This document shows, piece by piece, positions 15,418 to 23,460 of a DNA stretch of 64,000 nt. The stretch covers positions 40,711 to 104,710 of IMG/VR virus record IMGVR_UViG_3300044712_000336, one strand, 5' to 3'. The notes under the pieces were generated by a model that saw nothing but the letters and a program-made list of their open reading frames with translations, was not told the DNA's origin and searched no databases. The stretch's first letter is position 1. Each line of letters opens with the position of its first letter. The DNA is from a virus. Both the position numbers and the translations under genes were made by a program.

Positions 15418-16097
15418 TGCAGGAAAATAGAATTCCTACATTAACTAGAGATATAGCAGAAAATTGGTTTACTAAAACAGAATTAAAACCATTAAAAGAT
15501 TTAATATCATTTGGTAATAGTAAGTTATCTCGTGATGGTTGGGGTAAAGATATAGCAATATTTAACTTAGGTTCAGCTACTAATTGTTATAGTAATTTAA
15601 CTGGACAATGCACAATTGGTAAAAAATGTTATGCTTTAAAAGCAGAGAGACAATACCCAAGAGTATTAAATTATAGAGAGAATCAATCAGTATATTGGGA
15701 TAGTATAGATTACTTACAATTTTATAAAGACTTTATGAATATAGTTCAAAAGAGAATTATTAAAATAAAAGCATTAAGATTTAATGAAAGTGGTGATATA
15801 AGGAATTTGGATGATTTAATTAAAATGAGTAATATTGCTGAATTATTATCATTTGTAGATATTAGAGTATATACTTATACAGCTAATAAGAATGTAATAG
15901 ATGAAGCGTTTTCATCTAAATATAAATGGCATAATAATTTGGTTATAAATGGTAGTGGATTTATGGTAGATAATTCATTTACAGCAGTTAAAGAGTTTCC
16001 AAATATACCTAATACAAAACATTGTTTAGGTAATTGTGGAATATGTACATTATGTATGATTAAAGGAAATAGTGATATTTACATTAAATTACATTAA
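15417..16097 (+). CDS. GP88-like Cys-rich protein
   Basis: 226 residues similar to the phage gene-product-88 family: an N-terminal FGNSKLSRDGWG, a first Cys set (57, 65, 71; ending GKKCYALKAER), and a C-terminal set CLGNCGICTLC with Cys 203, 207, 210 and 213. Family members are thought to carry a metal or Fe-S centre, but no reaction is known. RFNESGDI in the middle resembles the strand-turn of TIM-barrel enzymes. The last Cys set (CxxxCxxCxxC) could hold a 4Fe-4S cluster; this is inference. Confidence 0.65.
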   Translation: MQENRIPTLTRDIAENWFTKTELKPLKDLISFGNSKLSRDGWGKDIAIFNLGSATNCYSNLTGQCTIGKKCYALKAERQYPRVLNYRENQSVYWDSIDYLQFYKDFMNIVQKRIIKIKALRFNESGDIRNLDDLIKMSNIAELLSFVDIRVYTYTANKNVIDEAFSSKYKWHNNLVINGSGFMVDNSFTAVKEFPNIPNTKHCLGNCGICTLCMIKGNSDIYIKLH

Positions 16098-16120
16098 TAA
16101 CAATTAAAAAATTAAACAAA

Positions 16121-16450
16121 ATGGGTAAAATAGTAATTATTCCTACAGAGGATAACAAAAAGAAAGTAGCATATAAATCTTCTAATAATGGAAGAGTTGA
16201 AGAGTTATCAGAAATGAATTATAAACATTTTCAAAACGCTTTTGATAAATGGAATAAAGATAATAATACAGATCATACTTATAATGCAATTAGACAATAT
16301 CCTGATGAAGCATTAATTTGTTTAGTATTAAGTGGAGAAGCTGCTAAACGAGTACTACTTGAACGTGATTGGTCTAAAAATAAAGAATTAGAAGAATTAC
16401 AAGCAAAAGTAGATGAATTACAAAAACAAATTAATGCTTTTAAAGCATAA
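16121..16450 (+). CDS. Hypothetical protein with C-terminal coiled coil (109 aa)
   Basis: Not recognised. Mixed N-terminal part, then a coiled coil over the last ~25 residues (LEELQAKVDELQKQI). Preceded by a 23-base A-rich leader (AACAATTAAAAAATTAAAC) typical of Bacteroidota start regions, so it may be well translated. Confidence 0.55.
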   Translation: MGKIVIIPTEDNKKKVAYKSSNNGRVEELSEMNYKHFQNAFDKWNKDNNTDHTYNAIRQYPDEALICLVLSGEAAKRVLLERDWSKNKELEELQAKVDELQKQINAFKA

Positions 16451-16471
16451 TAGTTAATTTAAGTAAGCTAT

Positions 16472-17332
16472 ATGTATAATCCAATAATTGATGGGGATGG
16501 TATAATATATGCCATCTCCTCTACTTTAGATAATCAATATTTAGGATGTATTGATTCCGAAGGTAACTTTCTACCAAAAGTATCAATTGTAGATAAGTTA
16601 GCAAAAGACTATTTACAAAAGAAAATGCGTAGTATATTAAATTTTGTACAAGCAAATAGATATATTATATTATATCATGGCTCAAATGACTATAGAACAA
16701 CTATTGATAAGTCTTATAAATCACATAGAAAAGAAAAACCAATAGGATTAAATAGGGTAAGACAATTATTAATAGATAGATATAAAGCTATTAAAGTTGA
16801 ACATATTGAAACAGATGATGCATGTTGTATTACGTATATTCATTATAATACACCAGAAATGATTAAATTATATGGTATTCCTATATTATGTCATAGTGAT
16901 AAAGACTTAAAACAAATTACAGGTAAACACTTAATATTACCAAAAAATCATAATCAAAGTCTTGAAATTCAAGATATTTCTGATAAAGAAAGTACACATA
17001 ATTTAATATTACAATTATTAATGGGGGATTCCACAGATACAATACATGGTATTGAAGGAATCGGTGTAGCTAAAGCGTTAGATATTATAAGGGGTGTAGT
17101 TACTAAAGGTATTGATGGAACAATCTATGAGAATGATTTATTTAAATATTTAAAAGATTCAGGAAGAAATGATAGTAAATTATTCCAAATAGCATTAGAT
17201 TGTTATATTAAAAGATATGGTAGTATTAAAGGTACTTATGAATTTGCTACTAACTTTTTACAAGTATTCATGTTAAGAGATACAAGTAAGAAAGACTTTG
17301 AAATCCCTAACTATATAAAGATAAAAAGATGA
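16472..17332 (+). CDS. 5'-3' exonuclease (flap endonuclease/RNase H family)
   Basis: 286 residues with the FEN-1/T4 RNase H pattern: DGDG at 7-10, YRTTIDKSYKSHRKEKP at 74-90 (basic arch/YKxxR element), ETDDA at 113-117, SDKD at 142-145, and the helix-hairpin-helix metal site GDSTDTIHGIEGIGVAKA at 185-202. The acidic residues would bind two Mg ions. The enzyme removes RNA primers and 5' flaps from Okazaki fragments. It belongs with the helicase, primase and SSB candidate. Full length for the phage family. Overlaps the next gene by 4 bases. Confidence 0.9.
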   Translation: MYNPIIDGDGIIYAISSTLDNQYLGCIDSEGNFLPKVSIVDKLAKDYLQKKMRSILNFVQANRYIILYHGSNDYRTTIDKSYKSHRKEKPIGLNRVRQLLIDRYKAIKVEHIETDDACCITYIHYNTPEMIKLYGIPILCHSDKDLKQITGKHLILPKNHNQSLEIQDISDKESTHNLILQLLMGDSTDTIHGIEGIGVAKALDIIRGVVTKGIDGTIYENDLFKYLKDSGRNDSKLFQIALDCYIKRYGSIKGTYEFATNFLQVFMLRDTSKKDFEIPNYIKIKR

Positions 17333-17985
17333 TATTCTGCCCTACTTATAATAAAACAACAATGTTAATATTACCATTAACAGGGTTGAGAATATCTGAT
17401 TATGAATTTTATTACTATGATGCTTATTTGGGTAATGATAAATTTGAAAGTCTTAATAATAAGAATGTAATATTTTTAAAGTTATCAATTAATTTACCAT
17501 TTGAAAGTAGTAATACTTTAAAAGAAATGATAAATTATGTAACAGATTATTCCTACATTGGTAATGATGGAAAAGAGTATCAAATTTATGTAATGAGAAT
17601 ATTAGATAAATATATAGATTCTTTTAGGATGATATTATTAGGTAATTATTCAGGATTATCAGATGAAGTAAAGATGTTAATACAATCATCATTCTCACCA
17701 AGTACTTCTAATAATATATATAGAATGTATTTAGCTAAAGTATTATACCCAACACAAAGTGAATTTGAGTATATATTTGAAACATTAATAAGTAATATAG
17801 ACCATGTTTCTACTAATTGGCGCAAATATAGAACATTATTAAAACAAGCATTATTAGAAGGAAGACAAGTTGAGTCAAAGATTAACCTTACTAAAGAATG
17901 GTTAAAATCATATAGTGATATAAATAAACAATTTATTAATAAAGATAATAATTTTAATGATGTATGTACAGCTACTCAAAATTAA
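17329..17985 (+). CDS. Hypothetical protein (218 aa)
   Basis: Not recognised. The N-terminal third is beta-like (TTMLILPLTGLRISDYEFYY), the rest helical, including MLIQSSFSPSTSNNIYRMY and WRKYRTLLKQALLEGRQVE. ATG overlaps the exonuclease stop (ATGA), so it may be an accessory factor made with it. Confidence 0.55.
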   Translation: MIFCPTYNKTTMLILPLTGLRISDYEFYYYDAYLGNDKFESLNNKNVIFLKLSINLPFESSNTLKEMINYVTDYSYIGNDGKEYQIYVMRILDKYIDSFRMILLGNYSGLSDEVKMLIQSSFSPSTSNNIYRMYLAKVLYPTQSEFEYIFETLISNIDHVSTNWRKYRTLLKQALLEGRQVESKINLTKEWLKSYSDINKQFINKDNNFNDVCTATQN

Positions 17986-17996
17986 ATGGGAAATAT

Positions 17997-18116
17997 ATGT
18001 ACTTTTTAGATCGCGCAATTGATTGGTTATTAAAAACTAATATAAATGCAACAACAGGTGATGCAATAAAACTAGCTAATAAAAACTATAATACATGGCA
18101 AAAGATAAAGGGTTAA
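17997..18116 (+). CDS. Tiny protein (39 aa)
   Basis: Short reading frame MYFLDRAIDWLLKTN to NTWQKIKG, filling a 109-base gap and overlapping the next start by 22 bases. Helical and amphipathic. Codon use is like the neighbours. Length gives weak support, so confidence is modest. Confidence 0.4.
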   Translation: MYFLDRAIDWLLKTNINATTGDAIKLANKNYNTWQKIKG

Positions 18117-18304
18117 TTGAGGTAATAGATATTATATCAAATTCAAAACATATTATATCAGCAACTATAACTACTGATAAAACTAAAACAATTATAAATA
18201 AAAGTAATGATAAAATTCCATCAAAACCAAAAGGTAATTATGAGTGGAATGGTAAGAATTGGGAAGAAACAGATGAAGATGGTATTTTCTTAGATCCACA
18301 TTAA
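18095..18304 (+). CDS. Hypothetical small protein (69 aa)
   Basis: Not recognised. Ile/Lys/Thr-rich first half and a C-terminal YEWNGKNWEETDEDG motif; the WNGKxW phrase is reminiscent of short sugar- or nucleotide-contact turns but is too short to use. Lies 2 bases before the ThyX-like gene. Confidence 0.5.
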   Translation: MAKDKGLIEVIDIISNSKHIISATITTDKTKTIINKSNDKIPSKPKGNYEWNGKNWEETDEDGIFLDPH

Positions 18305-18306
18305 CT

Positions 18307-19485
18307 ATGAATAGAATATCAGCACAAATTATAGCAGATTCTATATCACCACAAGGTGATAGGATTACTACTTATATATTAAAATTTCCAAGAATAATAC
18401 TTGCAGAAGCTAAAACACATAGAATAATATCAGGATTACATGGTGATATAGAAATATTGGAAGATATTAGTTTAAATGGTTTTAGAGAAGGTAGTAAAAA
18501 TTCAGCGAGTAGTAGAGCAATACCATTTGAAAAGATAGTTAAGATGGTAGAGGAAGAACCATTTATTCCTATAGCATGGCAAAAAGACCATAAAGGTATG
18601 CAAGGAAGTAAATATTTTACTGATATAGATAAAGCAAGTGTAGTAGATGGACATTATCCTGATAGTTTAAGAGAGTTACAAAGAAATTGGTTAAAAGCTA
18701 GAGATGAAGCTATTAAACAAGCTAAAAAATTAAATTCTTTAGGATTAACTAAACAATTATGTAATAGATTACTTGAACCATATATGTACCATACTGTACT
18801 TGTAACTGCTACAGAATGGAGTAATTTCTTTGATTTGAGATGTCCTAAATATATAGATCCATCTGGTAAATCGTTTAAAAGTAAGAAAGATTATAGAAAT
18901 AATTCTAAATGGTCTTGTTGTGAAGATAATGAAGATGATATTATAGGATGGTTAGAATGTAATAATTCACAAGCTGAAATACATATACAAGATTTAGCTG
19001 AAAAGATGTGGGATGCTTATAATGCAAGTAAACCTAAAGAATTAAAAGAAGATGAATGGCATATACCATTTGGTGATAAAATGGATTCTGATCAAATTTA
19101 CAAAGCTACTTATTATAGAGAAGGGATAAATAAACTTTCCATTAATAGAACTAAAATTAAGATAGCAACCGCGAGATGTGCCAGATTATCATATATGACA
19201 TTTGATGGTGATATTGATTATGAAAAAGATATTAGATTACATGATCAATTATTAGAGAATCATCATTATAGTTGCTTTGAACATTGTGCTCGTGTAATGA
19301 CTGAAAAGGAATATGAATCTTTTTATAAAGGTAAATTACATCCTCGTACAATTACAACTTCTGGAACAGGAAGATTGAGTGCTGATGAAGATTGGGAAGT
19401 CTTTGAAACAGGTGATGGTATAGGTTGGTGTAATAATTTCAAAGGATTTATTTCATATAGATATTTAATTGAAAATAAATTATGA
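18307..19485 (+). CDS. ThyX-like flavin-dependent thymidylate synthase, divergent motif
   Basis: 392 residues. ThyX makes dTMP from dUMP with FAD, NADPH and methylene-tetrahydrofolate. The family signature RHRxxSxNxxSxR appears in split, altered form: KTHRIISG at 36-43 and, after a ~20-residue insertion, KNSASSRAIPFEK at 64-76. The first Arg of RHR is Thr. The C-terminal half has ATARCARLSYMTFDG and EHCARVMTEKEY, as in long phage ThyX-like proteins. It is longer than cellular ThyX (about 220-250 residues). Partner of the dUTPase at 21.6 kb: together they supply dUMP and dTMP. Activity is not certain because of the Thr change. Confidence 0.7.
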   Translation: MNRISAQIIADSISPQGDRITTYILKFPRIILAEAKTHRIISGLHGDIEILEDISLNGFREGSKNSASSRAIPFEKIVKMVEEEPFIPIAWQKDHKGMQGSKYFTDIDKASVVDGHYPDSLRELQRNWLKARDEAIKQAKKLNSLGLTKQLCNRLLEPYMYHTVLVTATEWSNFFDLRCPKYIDPSGKSFKSKKDYRNNSKWSCCEDNEDDIIGWLECNNSQAEIHIQDLAEKMWDAYNASKPKELKEDEWHIPFGDKMDSDQIYKATYYREGINKLSINRTKIKIATARCARLSYMTFDGDIDYEKDIRLHDQLLENHHYSCFEHCARVMTEKEYESFYKGKLHPRTITTSGTGRLSADEDWEVFETGDGIGWCNNFKGFISYRYLIENKL

Positions 19486-19817
19486 TTAAAGAAGTAATAC
19501 AAGGTAAGATTGATTTATTAATAGAATTTTTAGATTTATCACAAGGTACATTTGATAGTAGAAATTTTATTGAAGATAAAATATTAATACTACAAGAACA
19601 ACTACAACAAGCTAAATCTATTGAAAATATTAAACAAGAAGAGTATCAACGTGGATTTACAGATACTATGAATCAATATAAACAAGTTATGTTAGATAAT
19701 ATGGAAAAAGCATTTGAAGCAGGCAGAGAAGAAGAATATACTACTAATTTAGGAAGTAGTGAACAATTAAAATATGAAACATTTGAAGATTATTTAAAAC
19801 GAAATGAAATTAAGTAA
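19482..19817 (+). CDS. Hypothetical helical protein (111 aa)
   Basis: Not recognised. Predicted helical and charged, with a Gln-rich segment LQEQLQQAKSIENIKQEEYQ and an end with EAGREEEYT then FEDYLKRNEIK. ATG overlaps the ThyX-like stop (ATGA), and its own stop overlaps the next gene. Confidence 0.5.
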   Translation: MIKEVIQGKIDLLIEFLDLSQGTFDSRNFIEDKILILQEQLQQAKSIENIKQEEYQRGFTDTMNQYKQVMLDNMEKAFEAGREEEYTTNLGSSEQLKYETFEDYLKRNEIK

Positions 19818-20115
19818 AACTGAACAATTAATATTAAATAGTTTAGTAGTTAGTGAGGGAAAATCATGTCGTTTTCCTTCATTGATTACAGAAACATTTT
19901 ATATTGATACAAAAGGTGCAGAATTATATAAATTAATTCAAAGAATTGAATTAGATATAAGACTATTAAGTAAAGAACAATATGGAGATAATATAATACC
20001 ACAAGTGTATAAACAATATAATATTAAATCATATAAAGGATTAATTAAATTCCTTAATACTTGTAGATATTTATTTATGAAATTATATCCAGAATTAGCA
20101 GAAGAAGTACATTAA
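19804..20115 (+). CDS. Hypothetical helical protein (103 aa)
   Basis: Not recognised. N-terminal KLSKTEQLILNSLVVSEGKS looks like a winged-helix first helix, and the rest is helical and basic (YKGLIKFLNTCRYLFMKLY). A DNA-binding role is possible but weakly supported. Starts inside the 3' end of the upstream gene. Confidence 0.5.
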   Translation: MKLSKTEQLILNSLVVSEGKSCRFPSLITETFYIDTKGAELYKLIQRIELDIRLLSKEQYGDNIIPQVYKQYNIKSYKGLIKFLNTCRYLFMKLYPELAEEVH

Positions 20116-20133
20116 TAATAAAAATAAATAACA

Positions 20134-21264
20134 ATGAAACTTAAAGAAAAACAAGAATTAGCAAAAAAGTTAAGTAATTTACATAACTATACATTAGAAG
20201 AAATAGTTAATTTAGTAAATACAGGAAAAGCCCCTAAATACTTACTTACTGATACAAGAAAAGTTAGTATTACTGGTATAAAGAAATTTGTAGATAAATA
20301 TAGTTTTAATAAGAATATAACAGCTAAAGTGGAACCAACTGTTGTAAATAATTATAATGAGTATGTACTATTAATTGATAATAGTGGTAGTACTAATAGT
20401 ATTGCTAAACAAATTGAAAATGGTGTAAACTCGTTTGTAACTAATTTAGCAAAACAAGATAAGGATGCTATGGTTAATTTAGTTAAGTTTAGTAGTGGTA
20501 ATTATACACAAACAAGATTAACTAATGTCAATAATATTTATTCTTATCACCATAACGCTTGTGGTAGCACACCATTAACTAAAACAATATATGATTTCCT
20601 ACAAAAAGGTAATATTAATACTACAATTGTAGTGTTTACTGACGGTGAATGTGATGAAGGAAGACATGGTTCAAATAGAATTAAAGATTTAGTATCTAAC
20701 TATAAAGGAACAATTGTATTTATTGGAACAGGAGAACATTACGCTAAAAAAGCTGGTATTAAAGATGGTAATATCTTAACATTTGAAGCATCTATATCAG
20801 GTACTATTAAAGCATATCAAGAATTAGTTGAAGCTAGTGTAGAACATACTAAAGGTATTAAAGAAGGTAAAGATATGAGTAAAGAAGACTTCTTCAAAAC
20901 TAAAACGGAATTAGCCACTATGTTAAAGAAGAGTGCTAATATTGATATGACTGTTTGTTATGAAAAGAAGATGAGTAAAGAACAGAAAGAAAGTAATATT
21001 AAAGAAGCAAAAGAATATTTTGATAATATATCAAGACAGAGGTTGTATAGAATTTCTGATATAGATTATAATAAATTATTTAATATTATGAATAAAGTAG
21101 AAGAACGTGTATTATTTGGTAAACATGATGGAACAATTAACGAATTTGGTAGATATAAATTTATTGAATACAATAGTAAGACACCAAAAAATCCACATCG
21201 AGAAGTTAATCCAGATACAATTCTTTGGATTGAAGTTAAAGGAAAACGTTACAATAAGAAATAA
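20134..21264 (+). CDS. VWA-domain protein
   Basis: 376 residues with a von Willebrand factor A domain, about 77-235. The full metal-ion-dependent adhesion site is present: DNSGS at 82-86, the Thr of GSTPL near 146, and FTDGE at 168-172. Residues 1-70 are helical. The last ~130 residues are basic and end in WIEVKGKRYNKK. Intracellular VWA proteins act as metal-dependent protein-binding hubs, often beside an AAA+ ATPase; the AAA+ gene at 0.7 kb is a possible but unproven partner. No signal peptide or membrane helix. Confidence 0.8.
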   Translation: MKLKEKQELAKKLSNLHNYTLEEIVNLVNTGKAPKYLLTDTRKVSITGIKKFVDKYSFNKNITAKVEPTVVNNYNEYVLLIDNSGSTNSIAKQIENGVNSFVTNLAKQDKDAMVNLVKFSSGNYTQTRLTNVNNIYSYHHNACGSTPLTKTIYDFLQKGNINTTIVVFTDGECDEGRHGSNRIKDLVSNYKGTIVFIGTGEHYAKKAGIKDGNILTFEASISGTIKAYQELVEASVEHTKGIKEGKDMSKEDFFKTKTELATMLKKSANIDMTVCYEKKMSKEQKESNIKEAKEYFDNISRQRLYRISDIDYNKLFNIMNKVEERVLFGKHDGTINEFGRYKFIEYNSKTPKNPHREVNPDTILWIEVKGKRYNKK

Positions 21265-21276
21265 TAAAGTATAAAA

Positions 21277-21588
21277 ATGGGTTGGGGAACTTCTTTTACA
21301 ATAGAAATATATCTAAGTAAAAAGATATATAATTCAAAAAGTGAATTAATTGACGAAATAGACCAATTAAAAGATTATATAAATACCAGTAAGGAAAGAA
21401 TATTACAATATGCTTCAAGTAATATTAAAGATATATTACCAGAAGAATATAAAAATAATCCTTTAGAATGGGTACATTTAGAAGTTACTGATATAATGTC
21501 TGATTTAATAGAAAATACAAAAGAGTTACAATTATTAACTTTATACTTAGAGGAATTTGATAATCTAAATAACATAAAGAATGAGTAA
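21277..21588 (+). CDS. Hypothetical protein (103 aa)
   Basis: Function unknown. Starts MGWGTSFTIEIYLSKK, followed by long helices (ELIDEIDQLKDYINTSKERI, then ASSNIKDILPEEYK). The MGWGTSF start followed by a helical hairpin looks like a recurrent Bacteroidota phage family. Overlaps the dUTPase start by 8 bases. Confidence 0.6.
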   Translation: MGWGTSFTIEIYLSKKIYNSKSELIDEIDQLKDYINTSKERILQYASSNIKDILPEEYKNNPLEWVHLEVTDIMSDLIENTKELQLLTLYLEEFDNLNNIKNE

Positions 21589-22138
21589 AACAAAAGAAAT
21601 GTTAGATGAGATACAGGAAAATGTAATGATTCCTATTGAAGATATTCCTATAGTAAAATATACAGAATTATTTGAAGATACATTATCATATCGTAAACAT
21701 CCAGGTGATGCTTGTGATGATATTAAATGTAATTGTGATATTAAATTAGAAGGTGATAATATCATATACATATTACACTTCGGTACTGAAATACCTAAAG
21801 GATATTCCATTAGGTTACATCCAAGAAGTAGTGTTAGAGATTATGATTTAATACTAACTAATTGTGAAGGGGTAATTGATGCTGAATATAGGGATAGTTA
21901 TCAAGTATCATTTAAGATATATACAAATGATATATTCAAATTAATTAAACTTAAATTGTTAAAATTAACTAATAGATGGACTATTAATAATATATCGAAG
22001 GTTATTAAGATATATGATATTGGTGAACGTATAATTCAAGCAGAGTTAGTTAAGAATTTACAGTTTAAATGGGTATTAGTTGATGAACTTGATATGACTA
22101 ATGATAGAGGTGGTGGTCATGGAAGTACAGGAAAATAA
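21581..22138 (+). CDS. dut: dUTPase (deoxyuridine triphosphatase)
   Basis: 185 residues with all five trimeric dUTPase motifs: PGDACDD at 41-47, PRSSVR at 81-86, NCEGVIDAEYRD at 94-105 (with the catalytic Asp of GVID), GERIIQAEL near 146-154, and a C-terminal RGGGHGSTG at 176-184 that closes over the substrate. The Phe of the usual RGxxGFGSTG is His here. It splits dUTP to dUMP and pyrophosphate, keeping uracil out of DNA and feeding dUMP to the ThyX-like enzyme. Confidence 0.9.
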   Translation: MSKTKEMLDEIQENVMIPIEDIPIVKYTELFEDTLSYRKHPGDACDDIKCNCDIKLEGDNIIYILHFGTEIPKGYSIRLHPRSSVRDYDLILTNCEGVIDAEYRDSYQVSFKIYTNDIFKLIKLKLLKLTNRWTINNISKVIKIYDIGERIIQAELVKNLQFKWVLVDELDMTNDRGGGHGSTGK

Positions 22139-22147
22139 ATTAATTAT

Positions 22148-22846
22148 ATGAGTAAACATTGCCCAATAATGCAAAGAATGAAATCTAACTATGAAGATAG
22201 ATATAGATTTCATTTAACAAGAAGAACACCAATAATTATAAGATTAGATGGTAAAGCATTTCATACTTATACTAAAAATCTAAATAAACCATTTGATATA
22301 GGTTTAATTGAGGATATGCAGAATACTACTAAATTTTTATGTGAAAATATACAAGGTACAAAAATAGGTTATACTCAATCTGATGAAATAAGTATATTAA
22401 TAACTGATTATGATACTATAGATACAGCAGCGTGGTTTGATTATAACGTACAAAAAATATGTAGTATTAGTAGTAGTTTAGCTACTGCTTACTTTAATCA
22501 ATTAAGGAGAGAAAGAGAAATATATAAATTAGCTTATTTTGATAGTAGAGTATTTAATATTCCAAGAGAAGAAGTATCAAATTATTTTTTAGCCAGACAA
22601 AAAGATGCTGTAAGAAATAGTATATCAATGTTGGCTCAATCATTATATTCACATAAACAATTAGAATATAAGAATATTAATGATATGCAGGAAATGTGTT
22701 TTCAAAAAGGATATAATTGGAATGATTTGGAATATTATAAAAAAAGAGGTAGTACTATTATTAAAAATAATGAATGGATTAATATAGAAACACCATTGAT
22801 ATTTACACATGAGTATTTTGAACAATTTGTAAATATTTATATATAA
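22148..22846 (+). CDS. Thg1-like 3'-5' nucleotidyltransferase
   Basis: 232 residues of the tRNA-His guanylyltransferase family, which adds nucleotides to RNA 5' ends in the reverse (3'-5') direction. The palm-type metal ligands are visible: IIRLDGKAFHTYTK with Asp34, and GYTQSDEISIL with Asp79 and Glu80. FDSRVFNIPREEV and ARQKDAVRNSI follow. The HINNLYNT element of eukaryotic Thg1 is absent, which matches the bacterial and viral Thg1-like proteins that repair 5'-truncated tRNAs. In a phage it could repair host tRNAs cut during defence, or mature phage tRNAs. No tRNA gene is seen in this window. Confidence 0.8.
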   Translation: MSKHCPIMQRMKSNYEDRYRFHLTRRTPIIIRLDGKAFHTYTKNLNKPFDIGLIEDMQNTTKFLCENIQGTKIGYTQSDEISILITDYDTIDTAAWFDYNVQKICSISSSLATAYFNQLRREREIYKLAYFDSRVFNIPREEVSNYFLARQKDAVRNSISMLAQSLYSHKQLEYKNINDMQEMCFQKGYNWNDLEYYKKRGSTIIKNNEWINIETPLIFTHEYFEQFVNIYI

Positions 22847-23037
22847 TGCCAAAAAAACAACCAAAGTGGATAGAAGATGAAGTAAATACTTCTAAATCTA
22901 ATAATATATTATATATGTTATGTAGATGTGGTGAAATGGTACGTATGTATATTAGTGATAAATTTGGATCATGTCATAATTGTGGAAATGATGTACCAAA
23001 TGATGAGTATAAAGAAAGAATTAGTTACGAAGAATAA
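22846..23037 (+). CDS. Small zinc-ribbon protein (63 aa)
   Basis: Cys pairs CRCGE (about 26-29) and CHNCGND (about 43-47) make a classic two-knuckle zinc ribbon around a 13-residue loop. N-terminus is basic (MPKKQPKW). Starts on the stop of the Thg1-like gene (TAATGC), so the two may act together on RNA; this is inference from position. Confidence 0.65.
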   Translation: MPKKQPKWIEDEVNTSKSNNILYMLCRCGEMVRMYISDKFGSCHNCGNDVPNDEYKERISYEE

Positions 23038-23059
23038 ATAATAATTAAATTAAATTAAA

Positions 23060-23275
23060 ATGGATAAAATATTTGAAGGTATTAGTACAATATTAGCTTT
23101 TATATTGGTCATAATAATATTAGGATTACTATTAGGTTTTCCTATAATGTGGATGTGGAATTATATAATGCCTGCTTTATTTGGGCTTAAATGTATAAAC
23201 TTTTATCAAGCATTAGTACTATATGGTTTAACCAGTATTCTATTTAAAGACGGTATGTCTTCAAAAAAAGAATAA
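23060..23275 (+). CDS. Small membrane protein (71 aa)
   Basis: One long or two short hydrophobic helices, about residues 8-32 (ILAFILVIIILGLLLGFPIM) and 47-61, with a basic C-terminus KDGMSSKKE. Last rightward gene before the terminator. The layout allows a holin or inner-membrane exclusion role. Function unknown. Confidence 0.65.
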   Translation: MDKIFEGISTILAFILVIIILGLLLGFPIMWMWNYIMPALFGLKCINFYQALVLYGLTSILFKDGMSSKKE

Positions 23276-23281
23276 ACAATA

Positions 23282-23336
23282 AATCCTCACTCAGTCAGCC
23301 ATTACGGTTGATTTGAGTGAGGATTTTTCTTTTTTC
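23282..23336 (+). terminator. Main terminator of the rightward gene block
   Basis: Perfect 12-pair stem AATCCTCACTCA (23282-23293) with TGAGTGAGGATT (23314-23325), then a T-rich run TTTTCTTTTTT. The A-rich left flank means it could also slow transcription arriving from the right, as expected where two blocks converge. Confidence 0.9.
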
Positions 23337-23460
23337 AATACTATATTCCATTATCAAAATAATTGCTTAATATCAAAGATAAATGATAATAAACAATATA
23401 TCAGATAAGATGTTCAGTGTCAATGAACAGTAATAATTACTGAACTTAACATAATAAACC
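23337..23460 (-). terminator. Convergence zone with palindrome, likely leftward terminator
   Basis: Intergenic stretch after the last leftward gene. Contains CAGTAATAATTACTG (23428-23442), a perfect odd-length palindrome, inside a larger stem GTTCAGT (23412-23418) with ACTGAAC (23439-23445). A second option pairs TGTTCA (23411-23416) with TGAACA (23424-23429). The T-run is poor, so termination on this strand is inferred from position and symmetry. A protein-binding site is equally possible. Confidence 0.45.
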
